Source: Cyanoderma ruficeps
Lineage: Eukaryota; Chordata; Aves; Passeriformes; Timaliidae
Direction: 5' to 3'
DNA length: 64,000 bases
Assembly (NCBI GenBank): GCA_008694505.1
Contig: VZDJ01000346.1
Location: 11,352,151 to 11,416,150 of the forward strand
Shown: positions 14,001-26,600 of the stretch, piece by piece
How the letters are laid out: every line of letters starts with the position of its first letter
Numbering within the stretch: the stretch's first letter is position 1
Translations under genes and position numbers: made by a program
The notes under the pieces: generated by a model
Databases searched by the model: none
What the model was told of the DNA's origin: nothing
Seen by the model: the letters and a program-made list of their open reading frames with translations, nothing else

Positions 14001-17000
14001 TGAACAATTGAAGAAAGGAAGTATTAATATATTGAGCCATATGTGAGGCACAGCATTATTTAATGCACTTAAGGTGTAGTCCAATAGTTGGATACAAATA
14101 CCTACTGAGAGATGGTATTGGCTTTATTTCTTAAATTGGCAGGTTTCAGTGATGAATTCTGTGTTCAGCAGTTCATTGAAGAAAATAATTTGATTTTCAA
14201 AGTACAGTGTCCTTCTAAACTTTAAAAAGCTGCTTTATTTACTCTCTCTTAAGACACAATAAGATAAAAGTTTGAATATAAATAAAACAATAAAAAATTA
14301 CCACCAGGAACCATTGTACCTCCTTTCAAAAGAAGTAACTTTTGCTGAGAGTAAGAAATTTAATGTGATGTGCGATACTGTAGTTATTCTCAAAATTACA
14401 CAGGTCAGGATGGTTCAGAATGAGAGAAGGAAGCTGGATGTTGTGGTCATAGAATGAAGGGCGAAGTTCTTTCTCAACTGTGACATTGACTTTCTGTGTT
14501 TAGCTCAGTGAGAACAACTTAGCACGCATTTGAGTTTAGGTTTAATTGCTGCATTTCATTTTTAGGGTGCTTTCCTGTTGCATTCTCAAAAGGAGGATAC
14601 GAAATGAACAGTAGATCCTATTTTCTGTCCTTGATTTAGGCTTCAGAAAAATGTGCAAATCATCTTTGCAAAGTACATTAGTGGTCATCATACAGAAATG
14701 CTGCAGTAAACTCAGTCACTCAGCACTTATTCATCAACATGGCTAAAGTAAGAATGGCTGTCTTAATAGCATCAGACCTCATTTTGATCTAATTACAGAA
14801 TGTGTAGTTCTTTAAGCAAGTTCTAATAGAATCTGAGAAGCCCCAGAATCAAATATTCAGAAGTGTGGTCCAGGGTAAAAAACTAGTAAGATACTTGGTA
14901 GATGGAAGTAGTAATGATTAAAGCTGTGTTTGGAAAGCTGTAACTCTTTAATTTTTCCTGCAGTCAGCTGATTACCTTAGACATTCTGAAATAAATTTAT
15001 AGAGGACATTTTGTTCCTACCCCCCTCCCCTCCCCCAACAAAGATTTCAGTGTTCTGCATGTGCTCTTTAATTACCATGGTTGATTCCAAAAACTATTTT
15101 TATCTGTAGCATATTAAGTCATATTCATGGGGGGAAGATGCTTGCATGTGCCTGTTTTGGTAGTGTGGGCAGCCACTCCAGTGTATACATTTTATGGTAT
15201 GTTCCAGAAAAGGTCTATCAAATTGTCCCATCATAGCTTACTCTTTCCCTTTGCTCCCTTTTGTGTCTCAGGACTTTTAAGCTATGCATTCAAGGTGAAA
15301 ACCTGAAACAGTCAACTTTATAACATGTTTTTGAGGATTACAGATAGAAAAACTCCAAAATATTTTACATAAATTTGTTTTAAGTAAATATTGCAGTATT
15401 ACACGTTGCCTTATTTATTTTATAAAACAATATTGTCTGATATATTTCAAAGTTCTGGGATGAAGCTGGAAAGATCATATTTTACTGAGAGGAAATACAC
15501 GGAATGGGCTTCTTCGGGTCTTTGCTGTTTGGATTTTATGGCAGTATAATTGCATTGATTTAAAAGATGCTTCATCAGCATAAACCCACAATGATGGACT
15601 ATTTTGGATAATTTAGAAAGATAATGTAATGTATACACTAGGAACATACTGTTCCAGGGTGTCTCGTGTATGCATTTTGGGCTGGGTGGTTCAGCCCAGG
15701 AGACTGAATTTCAAATTACATCACTGTTTGAAAAAACCCTTCATTAAGTTATCTGAACTTTGATTCTTGTACTGTGGTGCCAAAATTACTAATCAGTTCA
15801 TAAATCTTTGGTTTGCATATAGAAATAGATACTAGTTCTCATTAAAAAAAACCCAGAAAAATATTAAGACTGTCTGGAAACCACTCATGATACACATTCA
15901 GTCCGAGTTTTCTTAAGTTGACCACAGTCCAATTTTCATTGCTTGTGTAATGCAACATTTTAAATGTGTCATATAATCTGTTGCTATATGATAAAGTATG
16001 TATAATACTAAAATTTATTTACTTAATGCTTTTACTGTATTGATTTCTACTTGATTATTTTTATTGACTTATTCAAAGGAAAAAAAAACCATTTTCCCCA
16101 ATTACAGAACTGCTCAGCATTTGTTACTATTTTTCAAAGTTTTATATTGGATATCAACTTTTCATGGCACTTTTCTTTAGGAGATGCTCTCTCAATATGT
16201 GACTATTTCTAGCAGCCAATAAAGAAAAAAAAACCTGCAATGAAACAACAGATATTTTGGTGTGTTGCGTTCTGATAAGAGCTCTCATTTAGTTTAATTA
16301 CTATATCCGTAACACTTTAGCCATCAAATTTTGAGTGTCTTCCAAGGAAATTATTTTCTCTGATCTTGTCCTGCTAGTCATTATTTTAATACTTGCAACT
16401 TAGTTAGGGTTTTTTTTTCTATATCCTCATGCCACAGTGTGTGAGTCATCGAAGAATGGTGTGATAAGGTAGTTGACAGGGATGTAGGGCTTAAAATGGT
16501 ATAAATGTGCCAGAAGACATCTTCAGGGGACCCTGAAGAAGTGTCCTTGCATATTGCTATGGTACCTTTAAATGTGTTACCTGCAAAGCAATGGCCAGTC
16601 AGGAGTGATGGAGTCTTTTTTACATGATGTACAAAGTAAGCTTCAGGTTTTTTTTATGCATTTCTGTAGGAATGCATCTGATTACTGAAAATTCAATCTC
16701 CTTGGATTCTGCCTCTTGTCAATATATCCTGCAATGGGATATGTGTATTGACAACCATGATGTAATAGATTAGTTGCTCGACTGATTCATTGGTCTCACA
16801 TTGTTCAGTATTCTGTATGCTGGGAAGCTCAGTCAAGAAATTAAATACTCCAGTAGTACTAAGAAACTGATCTTTCCTGTTAAAAAGCCTCTTGCCATCT
16901 GCTTGCTTTTTAATTTTGCTCATGAAAGAGGCAAAAAAATGGCTTGAATTTTTCAGAAAGCACATCACTGTAGTTTTACCGTTTCTCAGCTTCTAGGATC

Positions 17001-17609
17001 ATTGCCCTATAAAAATGCTATGTGTTTCCCAAAGCTTGGACATATCATGATACTTATCTAAAGAGAAAAAATGATATATTTTTAAAAGAAAAATGCTGAC
17101 CTAGTTAGTGAGACTGAAACCATTCATTAATTAGAAGTCATAATTGCAATTACATGGTAAAATTAATTTATCAAGAAAATAATCCTATCAGTTTTCCTTT
17201 TTGGAAAAATGGAACCAAATGATTTTAGCAGCCCATATTGCTTAAGGCTGATATTACAATGATACTGGTTTAGAGTGAATAAAGTAATCAAATTCTATTT
17301 TCAAGATCTGAAATTCTGAGACTGTGTCATAGATAGTTTATGTATTATATGAGATTCACTTGAGTTGTAATTTTGTAATTACATATAATGTATAAAGCAT
17401 ATATGCACAGATAAACGCATAAAAGGAATATAGTGTGTTGAAATTTAAAAAGAATGAATTGAAGATAACCCAGCACATAATATATAGAAAGATTCATGTA
17501 ATATGGCAAGTATGCTACAGCGTGTGAAACTGAGAATGTCTTTTCTCCTCTCAGGCTATTTAGACTTCCTTGATATTCAAATGTTAATGTACATTAAATG
17601 GAATTTAAG
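11020..17609 (+). other. ZFPM2: ZFPM2 intron 3, non-coding, no gene seen
   Basis: AT-rich intronic sequence. It holds a G-rich patch near 11403-11437 (GGAGGGGGTGGGGG), a C-rich tract at 15014-15037 and a short hairpin at 16656-16677 (ATGCATT, 8-nt loop, AATGCAT). A segment at 12765-12833 has a TTGTTCCAG acceptor-like end and a GAGAAG|GTGAGA donor-like end, but no coding identity. Nothing else is recognisable. Confidence 0.65.
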
Positions 17610-17631
17610 GAGGTCCACCTTGGTGGACCTC
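17610..17631. repeat. Perfect short palindrome, 10-bp arms
   Basis: GAGGTCCACC (17610-17619), TT spacer, GGTGGACCTC (17622-17631). It is a GC-rich perfect inverted repeat in AT-rich surroundings, with almost no loop. It is more suited to a protein dimer site or DNA cruciform than to an RNA hairpin. No mobile-element ends are visible around it. Confidence 0.7.
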
Positions 17632-20210
17632 AGGCAGCCCTGGCAAGCAGTGATCCTTGGGGATACCACTTTATGTATATATTTGCAAAGATGTTAAAGC
17701 CATGAAATATAGTCCTTTGATGACATCATAACTGTGAAATATGACATTATTTTGCTCACCAGCAGTCAGAGCTTTGCTTTATCTATATTAAGCAGTATGT
17801 ACACATAAATAAAGAATACCAAATACTGGAGTTGGCTGCTGTAACCCAACATGGCCATCTCCAGCTGAAGTACTCATCACTCTCTGATGCCCTGTGGGTG
17901 TCAGGGGACTATTGGTAGAGTATCTTGCTGTCAAATATCTCTAAATTTAACTGTGTCTTCTCTCCAGAAATGAAGTAATAAGTGTTGTGGATTCTGTTAG
18001 ACAGCTATACGTCCAAATTCAGCAATTACTTTCGCTTTCTTAAATTTTAACAGAGGACAAATTTATTATTTTATGTCAAGCTATTCAAACTTGGTCTTTA
18101 AATTTAAGGATCTCAAATGTATAATTAAAATTTCTGGTCCTGTTGAAGTAAATAGAAAAGTACACATTGATGACAGTGGTGTTAATACCTAGTCTGTTAT
18201 TGGCTAGTTAATGCATGAATACATGTATCATTTGCACAAGACTCACAAATGTACTCTTTAAGAGAAAGACTTCGGCACAGTCACCAGAGGAGTGTTCACC
18301 TGACTGCACTTTGTTATTAAAGGGGGAGAAGAACAAGTATACTTTTGGGCACCTGAAAATATTTTAGATCTCCATGAAAAAGACTTCACAGAAGAGTGCA
18401 AGGAATCCATGCATAAATCTGTCTGTCCAGACTAACCTGGCATTTGACAGTAGATTCAGGAAGTCTTACTTTATTCTCTTTCTCTACAGGTAGTAAGAAA
18501 AAAATACTACTTTCAGAAAAACACTTCTGGTCTTCTAGGCTCCCATCTTGGAAAGTATTTAAAAACTTTTATTTTAATATGTGTGAGCATTCCGTTAAAA
18601 AACAGAACTACCCACATGCATAATGTTAAGCACAGACGTGTTTATAGGACTGTGGCCTTAGCTCAGAAGCTCTTCCAGGATGGAGCTGCCTTTATCACGA
18701 TACTTTCTGCATACTCAGCAAACTGCCAGCCTGCAGAAATTAATAAGGATGCAAATCAAAGCAATACTAAAGACCCCTTTCTACTCTGGAAATGTAAAAG
18801 GCCTTAAAGGTAGACTAAATTACTTCAACAGCAAGAATTCTGAATACAGTGGACTTCAAATTGTAGCTGCTTCAGTTTCTGTTAATTACAGAATATTGTT
18901 TCATGGATTTGCTTGATTTTCTAACTTACTATTTTGAAACAGTTTTTTATTAAAATACTTAAGATGTTTTGACTTGTGTATGTTTCTTGAAGTAAATATT
19001 TTTCTTTGAGGAGTAGGAGCTAAATCTTGTGGCTGCTGTTCATTTCATAGCTATTTTCAGTGGGATAGTAAGGTCTAACATAACATGGTAATTTTTTTAA
19101 TGGAAAACTCATTTGGGTTCTGCAGTGTTTTCTAATTTATTTTAAATTTTAAAAACCTCATCATCTTTTGTGTCTCTGATTATATCTGTGGATACAGTCT
19201 TGTGGTGTCATAATGCACAATAGTCCTGAACTTGTTTCATTTTCTAGTGGTATGCTTTTGCTATAACTATGTATATTTTGCTGTAACTGTATATGGGAAT
19301 ATACCAATATAAAGAATTGAGAGAAGAAGATATTTAAATATTGTGCAGAGATAGAAAAGGATTGTGATATATAATATCCAGAATATTCCTAAGGACAAAT
19401 CTTTTCTTAAAGGAACTAATTGTGGGGGGTTTTTTCCTTCTACAATTTGTTTTTGTTTAATAAAAAATACCATAAGTATGACTGAAGGGATATCCTGAAA
19501 TACCCTGTGTGAAGTGTCAGTGGCTCTTAGTTTCTCCTTCTGAAGTTCAGTTGTATCCACTGCCTATTATTTTAATTATTTAGCAAACATTATTTTAGAA
19601 TTATGATTGTTGCTTGATGACTTTTTCAAGCATCAGCTGATAAACTAAAACTTATCTTGACAATTCGGGGGAATAAAAGAAAATATACCCTTTTAAAGCT
19701 CTTATTATCTCAGTGCCAGTTACTTAACTGTGGTGGATCCTATTTGTATTTTTATCAATTTTTTTCTTCAATTTTTCTTTTATGCAGACACTTCCCACTC
19801 TTTAACTTTTGTCTTCCTTATGCAATATTTGTAATAATAAAACAAGTCCACATATATTGTTTTTTTTATTTGCCTTACGGCGGTGCGTTGTGAGGAAGAA
19901 GGAATGAGATTATTTAGCTGAATGCATTTACTTCGTATGAAAACTGTAGCACCTGATCTTACCTGTGCTTCTCTGTTGTGATGGTGCACCAGTGATAGTT
20001 CCCTGTTGTATTTGTCATCCTGCCTCTTGTGTTCCCCTTCCTTCATCCACACAGACGGTCACAGCACAGGAGCAGTTGAGGTGAAATCCAGCAGTGCTTA
20101 GTGGAGCAAGAGTCTTTACATGTTGGCTGCTCAAAATCAATTAACAAAAAAATGTGTGCAGCAAAGAGGCAGTTTCCCCAATGTACTCGTACATGGGCTG
20201 AAGAAATATA
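17632..20210 (+). other. ZFPM2: ZFPM2 intron 3, non-coding, no gene seen
   Basis: AT-rich sequence without recognisable coding exons or repeats. A strong acceptor-like stretch (CTCTTTCTCTACAG) ends at about 18490 but is not followed by a convincing exon. Confidence 0.65.
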
Positions 20211-20252
20211 GCTTTCCTTTTCAATTTTTGTTTCCTAAATGAAAAGGAAAGC
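20211..20252. repeat. Perfect 13-bp inverted repeat with 16-nt loop
   Basis: GCTTTCCTTTTCA at 20211-20223 is perfectly complementary to TGAAAAGGAAAGC at 20240-20252. The loop between them is 16 nt. It is the longest perfect close-spaced hairpin I found in the window. The whole structure is 42 nt, shorter than a typical microRNA precursor. One arm is a pyrimidine tract, so the strands also have a purine/pyrimidine bias. Confidence 0.8.
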
Positions 20253-20869
20253 ATTTTGTTGTTCTGTTCCCTTTTGATAATTCATAATTTCTGATCATCT
20301 CCTTTTATATTCTTGGTCTGATTTTGTTCATGTCCTTAATTTTCATTCTGCTCTGTATTCATTTTCTTTCTATCATTTATTTCCTTTGATTCTATTAAAG
20401 TCATTTTTCCATGTGGTGTGTCTTTCATGCATTGTAATTATAAAATATTTCTGTTTTCTCTTCAAGCACTCCAGTTTTATTTACCTAGCTTTCTAAGTTT
20501 AGGTATAGTGTTTCCTGCAGTATTTATCAAAGAGAGTACAGGAGGAATGAGCACATTTTTGCTCCTCCTGCCTCTACTGTATTTTCAAAGAGCATCTGCT
20601 CGTGTTCATTTGATTTTTTTTTCCTCAGCTATGTATATAACACACTTATGTATCATCCATTCAGTGAAAACAGCACAGAAAAAATGAGTTTTATGAAATT
20701 GGGAGGAAGTTTGGAGCAAACAGTGGATTATATTGTTGTTATATAGCTATCTCATCAAAAGGTAGCAAATGCACAAGACCTTTTGCGCTTTTCAATTTGA
20801 AAGAAAATTATTTCATTAGAAAAAAAAGAACCATCACTCTGGATGTTGGAGAATGCCAGAGCCTGATGA

Positions 20870-21360
20870 AACCAGCTGAAGAGACAAACTGAGTGTACGG
20901 ATGCAGATTAGCCTTCAGAAGATGAGGGTGTAAAAGGGATTTAATGGTAGGATGGATTATAGAAATCCTTGTAACAATGTTAAATAATTATAGTTCCAGC
21001 CGAGATCAAAGCAGTGCTGATTGAACCCCCTCAAGCTGTTAACACGGAGTATCTTGAAGGAAAAAAAAAAAAGAGGAAAAAAAACCCTCTGAGATTGGTC
21101 AGCCTGCGCTGACAGTGTCCTCTGATCTGGGGAAGTTCTGACTGTGTTGAAGGTACAACTTGTGGGGGAGGGAAAATAGAGAGAAGGATTTATCTGTCCG
21201 AGTAGCCTATTTGAGTGGCGGGGGTTGTTTTTTTTTAAGGGAGGAGGAAGGGGTTATTACAATCAATGCTACTGTAGTTCACACACTTACTGAAATTGCA
21301 GTAAACTTTACAGTTGGTTTCTTTCCATATTGGAAAAAGGATTAAATTTCTTCAGCAGAA
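20870..21360. promoter_or_regulatory. Possible conserved non-coding element
   Basis: A stretch with several preserved CpGs (near 20897, 21002, 21045, 21107, 21180 and 21218), whereas the flanks have few. It holds GATCAAAG (TCF/LEF-like) near 21003, ACAATG (SOX-like), and a small hairpin GTCAGC-CTGC-GCTGAC at 21098-21113. No coding frame is convincing. That it is conserved is inference from composition only. Confidence 0.25.
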
Positions 21361-21390
21361 CTCTGGTCTGTAACAGAAAATTATTACACT

Positions 21391-21470
21391 CATTTTTTTT
21401 CCCCCTCTGCACCTTCCCCCCTCCACACCTTTCTTCCACTTCTAGACTATAGACTTAGACTTATAGACTT
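21391..21470. repeat. Polypyrimidine tract plus TAGACT-type short tandem repeat
   Basis: 21391-21443 is nearly all C and T. It runs directly into imperfect tandem copies of TAGACT(TA) at 21443-21470 (TAGACTATAGACTTAGACTT and onward). Both are simple-sequence features. Confidence 0.65.
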
Positions 21471-21905
21471 CCTATATACAAACCTGCCCAGCAACAACTA
21501 TTAGTAGTATAACTGGAAGAATGCAGCGATATTTGGCTGCAGGCAGGGAGTACAGTTGCTATGCCCATTCAAGAGCATTAAACATTTATTCTCGTTGTCT
21601 TGCCTTCCTGGCATTTATGCCTGGAGGATTATGCTTGTGGCTCTGTTAGGAAAAAAAGAGGAGTCAAAGTTACATACTTATGGTTTGGTGGTGTAGTAAC
21701 GTGGCATACCCAAAGCTTTTCCATTTCTGTAGCTGTCTCTAAAGTGCATCACATCTAGTTTGTTGCAAAAGAAAATGTATGGCTTTAACGAGGTTGAGGT
21801 GTATTTCCAGTGATGGTGTGTTGACTATGTTCAGTTCTAAGAAGAAAACTAGAGGGTGCATTAGCTGAGTAATAAAAAATGGGTGGAGAGACTGTAACTA
21901 AATTA

Positions 21906-22033
21906 TGGAATCATAGAATGGTTTTGGTTGGAAGGAGCTTATTTTTATCCCACTAGATCAGGTTGCTCAAAGCCACATCCAGCCTGGCCTTGCACAGTTC
22001 CAGGGATGAGGCACCCAGTATTTGTTCCCCAGC
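21906..22033 (-). mobile_element. CR1 LINE 3' fragment, 5'-truncated
   Basis: Starts with GGAATCATAGAATGGTTTTG, the reverse complement of the avian CR1 3' end. It continues through a diverged TTGGAAGGAGCTT, CCACTAGATCAGGTTGCTCA and CATCCAGCCTGGCCTTGCAC. The element lies on the minus strand, and only about 130 bp of the 3' end remains. This is a non-coding relic. The right boundary is approximate. Confidence 0.9.
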
Positions 22034-22106
22034 TCCATGCTGGGATGGCAGGTGAGTGAGAATGACCATGACTGAGTGGACATAAAGCATTAACAGCTGT
22101 TGGACA

Positions 22107-22160
22107 TCTCTCTCTCTCTCTCTCCCCCCCCCATCCCCTTCTTTCCCCCTCCTCACTTCC
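22107..22160. repeat. (TC)n microsatellite and C-rich pyrimidine tract
   Basis: (TC)9 at 22107-22124 runs into a C9 run and then further CT-rich sequence. It is the second of three + strand pyrimidine tracts within 2.3 kb. Confidence 0.85.
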
Positions 22161-22681
22161 CTATGACTTTAACAAATACAAGTACTTGGTTTCCTGGGTA
22201 CTTCCAGTCTACTAAATGCCAATCAGAGAGTGTGTTGATGAAGTGCTCTGGATTCCAGAGAATAATGATGCATGTCAAAACCCCAAACCTGTTCTCAAAT
22301 CCCTGTGTAAGAAGCTGCAGTAATAGCTTCCAAATATTGTAGGTAACGCGTGTATCAAAACTATTACTTTTTTAAAATTCAAAGGTAGCTTTGGTATTGG
22401 TTTATGAACTGTGGTGAGACCTGTCTAGGGACTTTGTTGGCGTGTTAAGTAAGCTGCTTCTTGCTTAAATTCTGAGTAGAAGTATGTGTTGAGGGGGTTT
22501 TAAATAAATCTGTGTACCTTGGGTCAGGGATTAAGAATTTTTAATGGCACCATATTCAAGGAGTTTTATGGCCTTTTCTACAAAAGTGTGATAGTCTTTT
22601 CAGGTATCTTGAAGTATCCTTATATGTCCAAGTAAAAGGTACAGGTTCCATTTTCCTGGCAAAGTCCTATGGAAAACATGG

Positions 22682-22717
22682 AAGTGTGTGTTCTGATGAA
22701 AGTGTGTGTTCTGATGA
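22682..22717. repeat. Perfect 18-bp tandem duplication
   Basis: The 18-mer AAGTGTGTGTTCTGATGA occurs twice, head to tail, at 22682-22699 and 22700-22717 with no mismatch. This implies a recent slippage event, and the site is likely polymorphic. Confidence 0.9.
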
Positions 22718-23556
22718 TCTTCTGGAGCATTTTCCCACCATGTGGGGTTTAACAATGTAGAAGACACTGCAGAAAATATTGAGCTTTCCTGTTGAAACTC
22801 TGATCTAAGACAAGATATAAATGATTATCCAGTAATTTTTGAGAGATCTTGGCCAAGATCTGCGAAGTTGTTTAGGTGTTTAACTATTTGCTATTTTGTA
22901 GTTTGTGAAGTTAAATATATCTGTGGGAGCAGGGTTCGGTTTTTAATCAAAATGTTGGTTATACTGCTGGATAGAAACAGATAATTCCAATATGTGAGCT
23001 TTAAGGTGGTATGCTAGTTCAAAACTACCTGGCATCAGTTTATAAAGGGTTTTAAGTATGAGTTTACTAGGGATTGTGGAGTCTTGAAGTCCTGGACAGG
23101 GATTTCTCAATTCCATTTTATAAAGGGACCGTTTGAAGGAAGGAATTGATGCTGTTTGGACATGCAGATCTGTTATTTTTAAAGTATTATTTGGGGTGTA
23201 GTGAAAGCTGATGTGATAAATACTTTGGAGAAGAAATCACCATGTCAGCCTGTGCTAATGCTGAACTGTCAGAATGAGTTTTTTGTACTGGAAATAGGAC
23301 AGAATAGTTTCTTTTTGAGACCAAATGAAATTTTTTTGAATTGGGAGCAAACCTGGTTAGGTCTGTATATGTAGTGTGGTTTAATTTTGACACGATTATG
23401 TGCAGTGTTAGTAAGAAGAGGGAAAAGGAATAGTTTCTGAAATGGTAGTTTTAAAGACAATAGTTGAAGGCAGGAGGGGAGGATAAAGGGAGCCATTAGA
23501 AATGTTTCTTAAGTTGAGGAAGAGTTTCATGGTCCCTCCTTAGGGAATGTGCAGAA

Positions 23557-23610
23557 TCCTTTCTTTCCCTTCCGCCCTCCCTCTCCCCCCCCCACCCACC
23601 TCTCCCCCAG
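23557..23610. repeat. Polypyrimidine tract ending in CCCCCAG
   Basis: About 50 bases of C and T ending in TCTCCCCCAG at 23610. It resembles an unusually strong 3' splice site, but the downstream sequence contains no recognisable ZFPM2 exon. Confidence 0.65.
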
Positions 23611-26600
23611 TGTTCTGCTGCTGCTATCAAAAATGAATAATAAAATTGGGAATAAATGTGAAATCTTAAGTTCTCCCATCATTAGTTTCTTCTGCATGAC
23701 AGAGTCATTCTGTATGATTTTTTTCTTTCTTGCATCAGGTTACCAAACAAAGAATTAAAAAAAAAAATTCCTCTCCCTCACCATCAGCCTTCCCTATTTC
23801 TTTCTAACCCTTCCTGAAATTGCGGAGGAAGAGTTAATAATGGAACTAGCTCTAGTGCGAGTTACATACCTATTCTCACTTCTTCTTCACACTTTAAAAC
23901 CCTTCACAGAGGATTTTAGAATGGGAAAATGCTAAATCAGCTCTTTCCCTGTCCTTGGCTTCTGAGCTTTTTTTGTCATTGTGCTATGGAAAAAAGGATC
24001 AGGCTCCAAACCTTTAAGCAGTAGCTGCATTTGGAAATAATCTAAAGTAAAGAGATGTCTTTGTGCAGTAAGGAACACCATTGTTCCCCTTTGTGTTCTG
24101 AAATGACAAATTATTGCCCCTTGATGGTAAATTTGAAATCAGATAACTGAGATTCAGTGGATGATTTTTATCTCCAGAGTCCATGTAAATTTGTTGCATG
24201 TGGTGTGTTGTGCATAGTCTTTGTAGGAGTATGGTACAGCTCAGAGTTATATCCAGCTGCATGTGAATAATTTGACGATCCAGCATTTCATGTTACCAGG
24301 GGGAAAAAATGCATGATTAGTCTCAAAATTTCCCTGGTTATTTCCAACTGACATTATTATTTTAAAAGTAAATGGTTCTCCATTTTGATGTAACTTTCTA
24401 CATTTTTACTTAGATTGTGCTTACAATATGGATGGTTCTAGATGTAAGTTAAAATATATGATGGAGAGGGCAACTTTCCCCCTTCTTCATGTCCTCCCCC
24501 TCCAGCCACTATTTACTTCCAGGTAGGAAAATACAGTGTAAAGATTCCAGTTGCTGCTCAACATCGGCAGAGACACTGGAAAAGAAGCTGTTGGTGTTGA
24601 TGTCCCTTTCTTCATTCTTTCCCTCTTTATTAATCTTTTATTAAGGAACAAGTGAGAAGAAACAAAACCTAACATTTTTAGGTCTTGGTTCAATAAGTCT
24701 ATTTGAGATAGTTATGACTGGTGTGTCTCATCCACTGCACATAGACATCAATGCATGTAATATTTTTTGTATTTGATACTTTTCAAGTATGAAGGTTATC
24801 GGTCGTACACATTTTGAAAAAGCAGAAAGGAAAGCAATTGCTTATAAATTCCAGATTTCCAGATGTTTTAGTTTGTTTTTAAAATGTTCCTAGGAGGAAA
24901 CCTGTTTTATGAAGAATTCATTTCCTTTTAAATTGATACTATAGGGCTTCGATAACATCTGAAATCTTTATTTGAATATCTTGCGTTGTGTAGTGTCCTA
25001 CCCTACATGGTGCTTTATATGCAGCTATAAACTAGCATCTCTCATTCAGATTTAAAGGTTTCCTGTTATATTATAAATTATAACAAAATTTACACAACAT
25101 TGATTGGAATACAAACCAAAAAGTACTTTCCAGTCTCAAACCCATGATTTAAAGCTATTATTTGAAGTTTCAGCCACTGTTGCTCCTTTGAAGACTTTTT
25201 TCTTTTAACTAATACTTGTTTACATTTCTAAGACAGGCACCAGTTTAAAGCTTTCTGAGCGCAAGTACTAGAACTTACTTAAAAAAATTCCTCTGAATAG
25301 TTTACTGTGTGCTAACTGTAGTAATTTCAGATGCTCAGGTCATGTGTACATGTGAAAGGACAGAGCATACATCAAATTTTTATGTTTTCCATATTTACCT
25401 GAAATGGACAAATTGAAAATTGTGATTTTTTTGTACTTGTTCGTAGCAACATCTATACAACACTAAGTATCTATTTTGTGTATGTATCATCAGACATCAA
25501 ACCAACTACTTCATCTTTCTGTCATGGTTTTAAAGAATTCTTTTTAGGTCACCTGTTAATTTATGAATTCTCAGTAAATGAACTAGGACAGATACTCAGG
25601 CAATAGCAAAGGCACATCTGAAGAATTAGTCCTCAAGCCTCATGTAGTTTTGAGAGGCTATAGTGTGGTATACTGACAACCATGAAGTCCTAGTGTACTT
25701 AGCACAGATATAGTTTATATCAGCTTTGTAATGCTGTACTTTATTAATAACCAATGTATATAGACTCAGTTTTAATACAGAAACAAATCAGCAAGCCTCA
25801 TGTTTTTTTTGACTGAATTCCCATGTCTGAAAAGCAGAATGTAGAGAATGGCTATGGTTTATTTCTTATAATAATGAATTTAATTTCAAAGTCATGCCTA
25901 GCTTTATCTCAGATATTTCTGTTCAGTGAAGTACTGAACCCATGTGGGACACTGCTTCCTCCCCACTTCAGTCTTCACCTTGAGTTTAATGATGCTTTTA
26001 CATCAAGTTAGGTGGTTTTCTGAAATTTTAATTTATAATTGAACTTATCTAACTCCAGTAATAATATGGCTTGCTCACTCACTTTGAGCTTCACTTAAAT
26101 ATCTAGTCCTCAGATACTTGGTTAAGACACTGAGTTAGGGAGGAATTGATGTGGGCTCATTTACAGCCATGCACAAAACAGCAGGGCATCTCACTGCCAC
26201 TTGCAGATGAAAGTCATGGTGCCGTTGATTCAACACCAAATTTACGTCCGGACTTAGGATTTCAGTTACACTTACATATTTCTAAAGATGTGATAACTTG
26301 GACATAGATAACAAAAGGGTTAGTATAGACGAATCCTGTAGGTGCCCCTTTTCTCTCAACAGACTCTTCACTGTAGCCCTCTTCATAAGTGGATATTAAT
26401 TGGGGAAATATTTGTGGTGTAGGTTCTTGAGGAGGAAGCTGTCATCCTGCTGCCACTAGAAATAGCATCTTCCAAGCACTGAGAAGAGGATTTGGAGATT
26501 GGGGTGCTGTGTAAAACAGCAACTGCTCCTGAGGTTCCAGAACAAGGTCTAAGGGATGACTGGAAACAACTTTCTGGTCTGCTGAAGCTGGTGAAAAATA

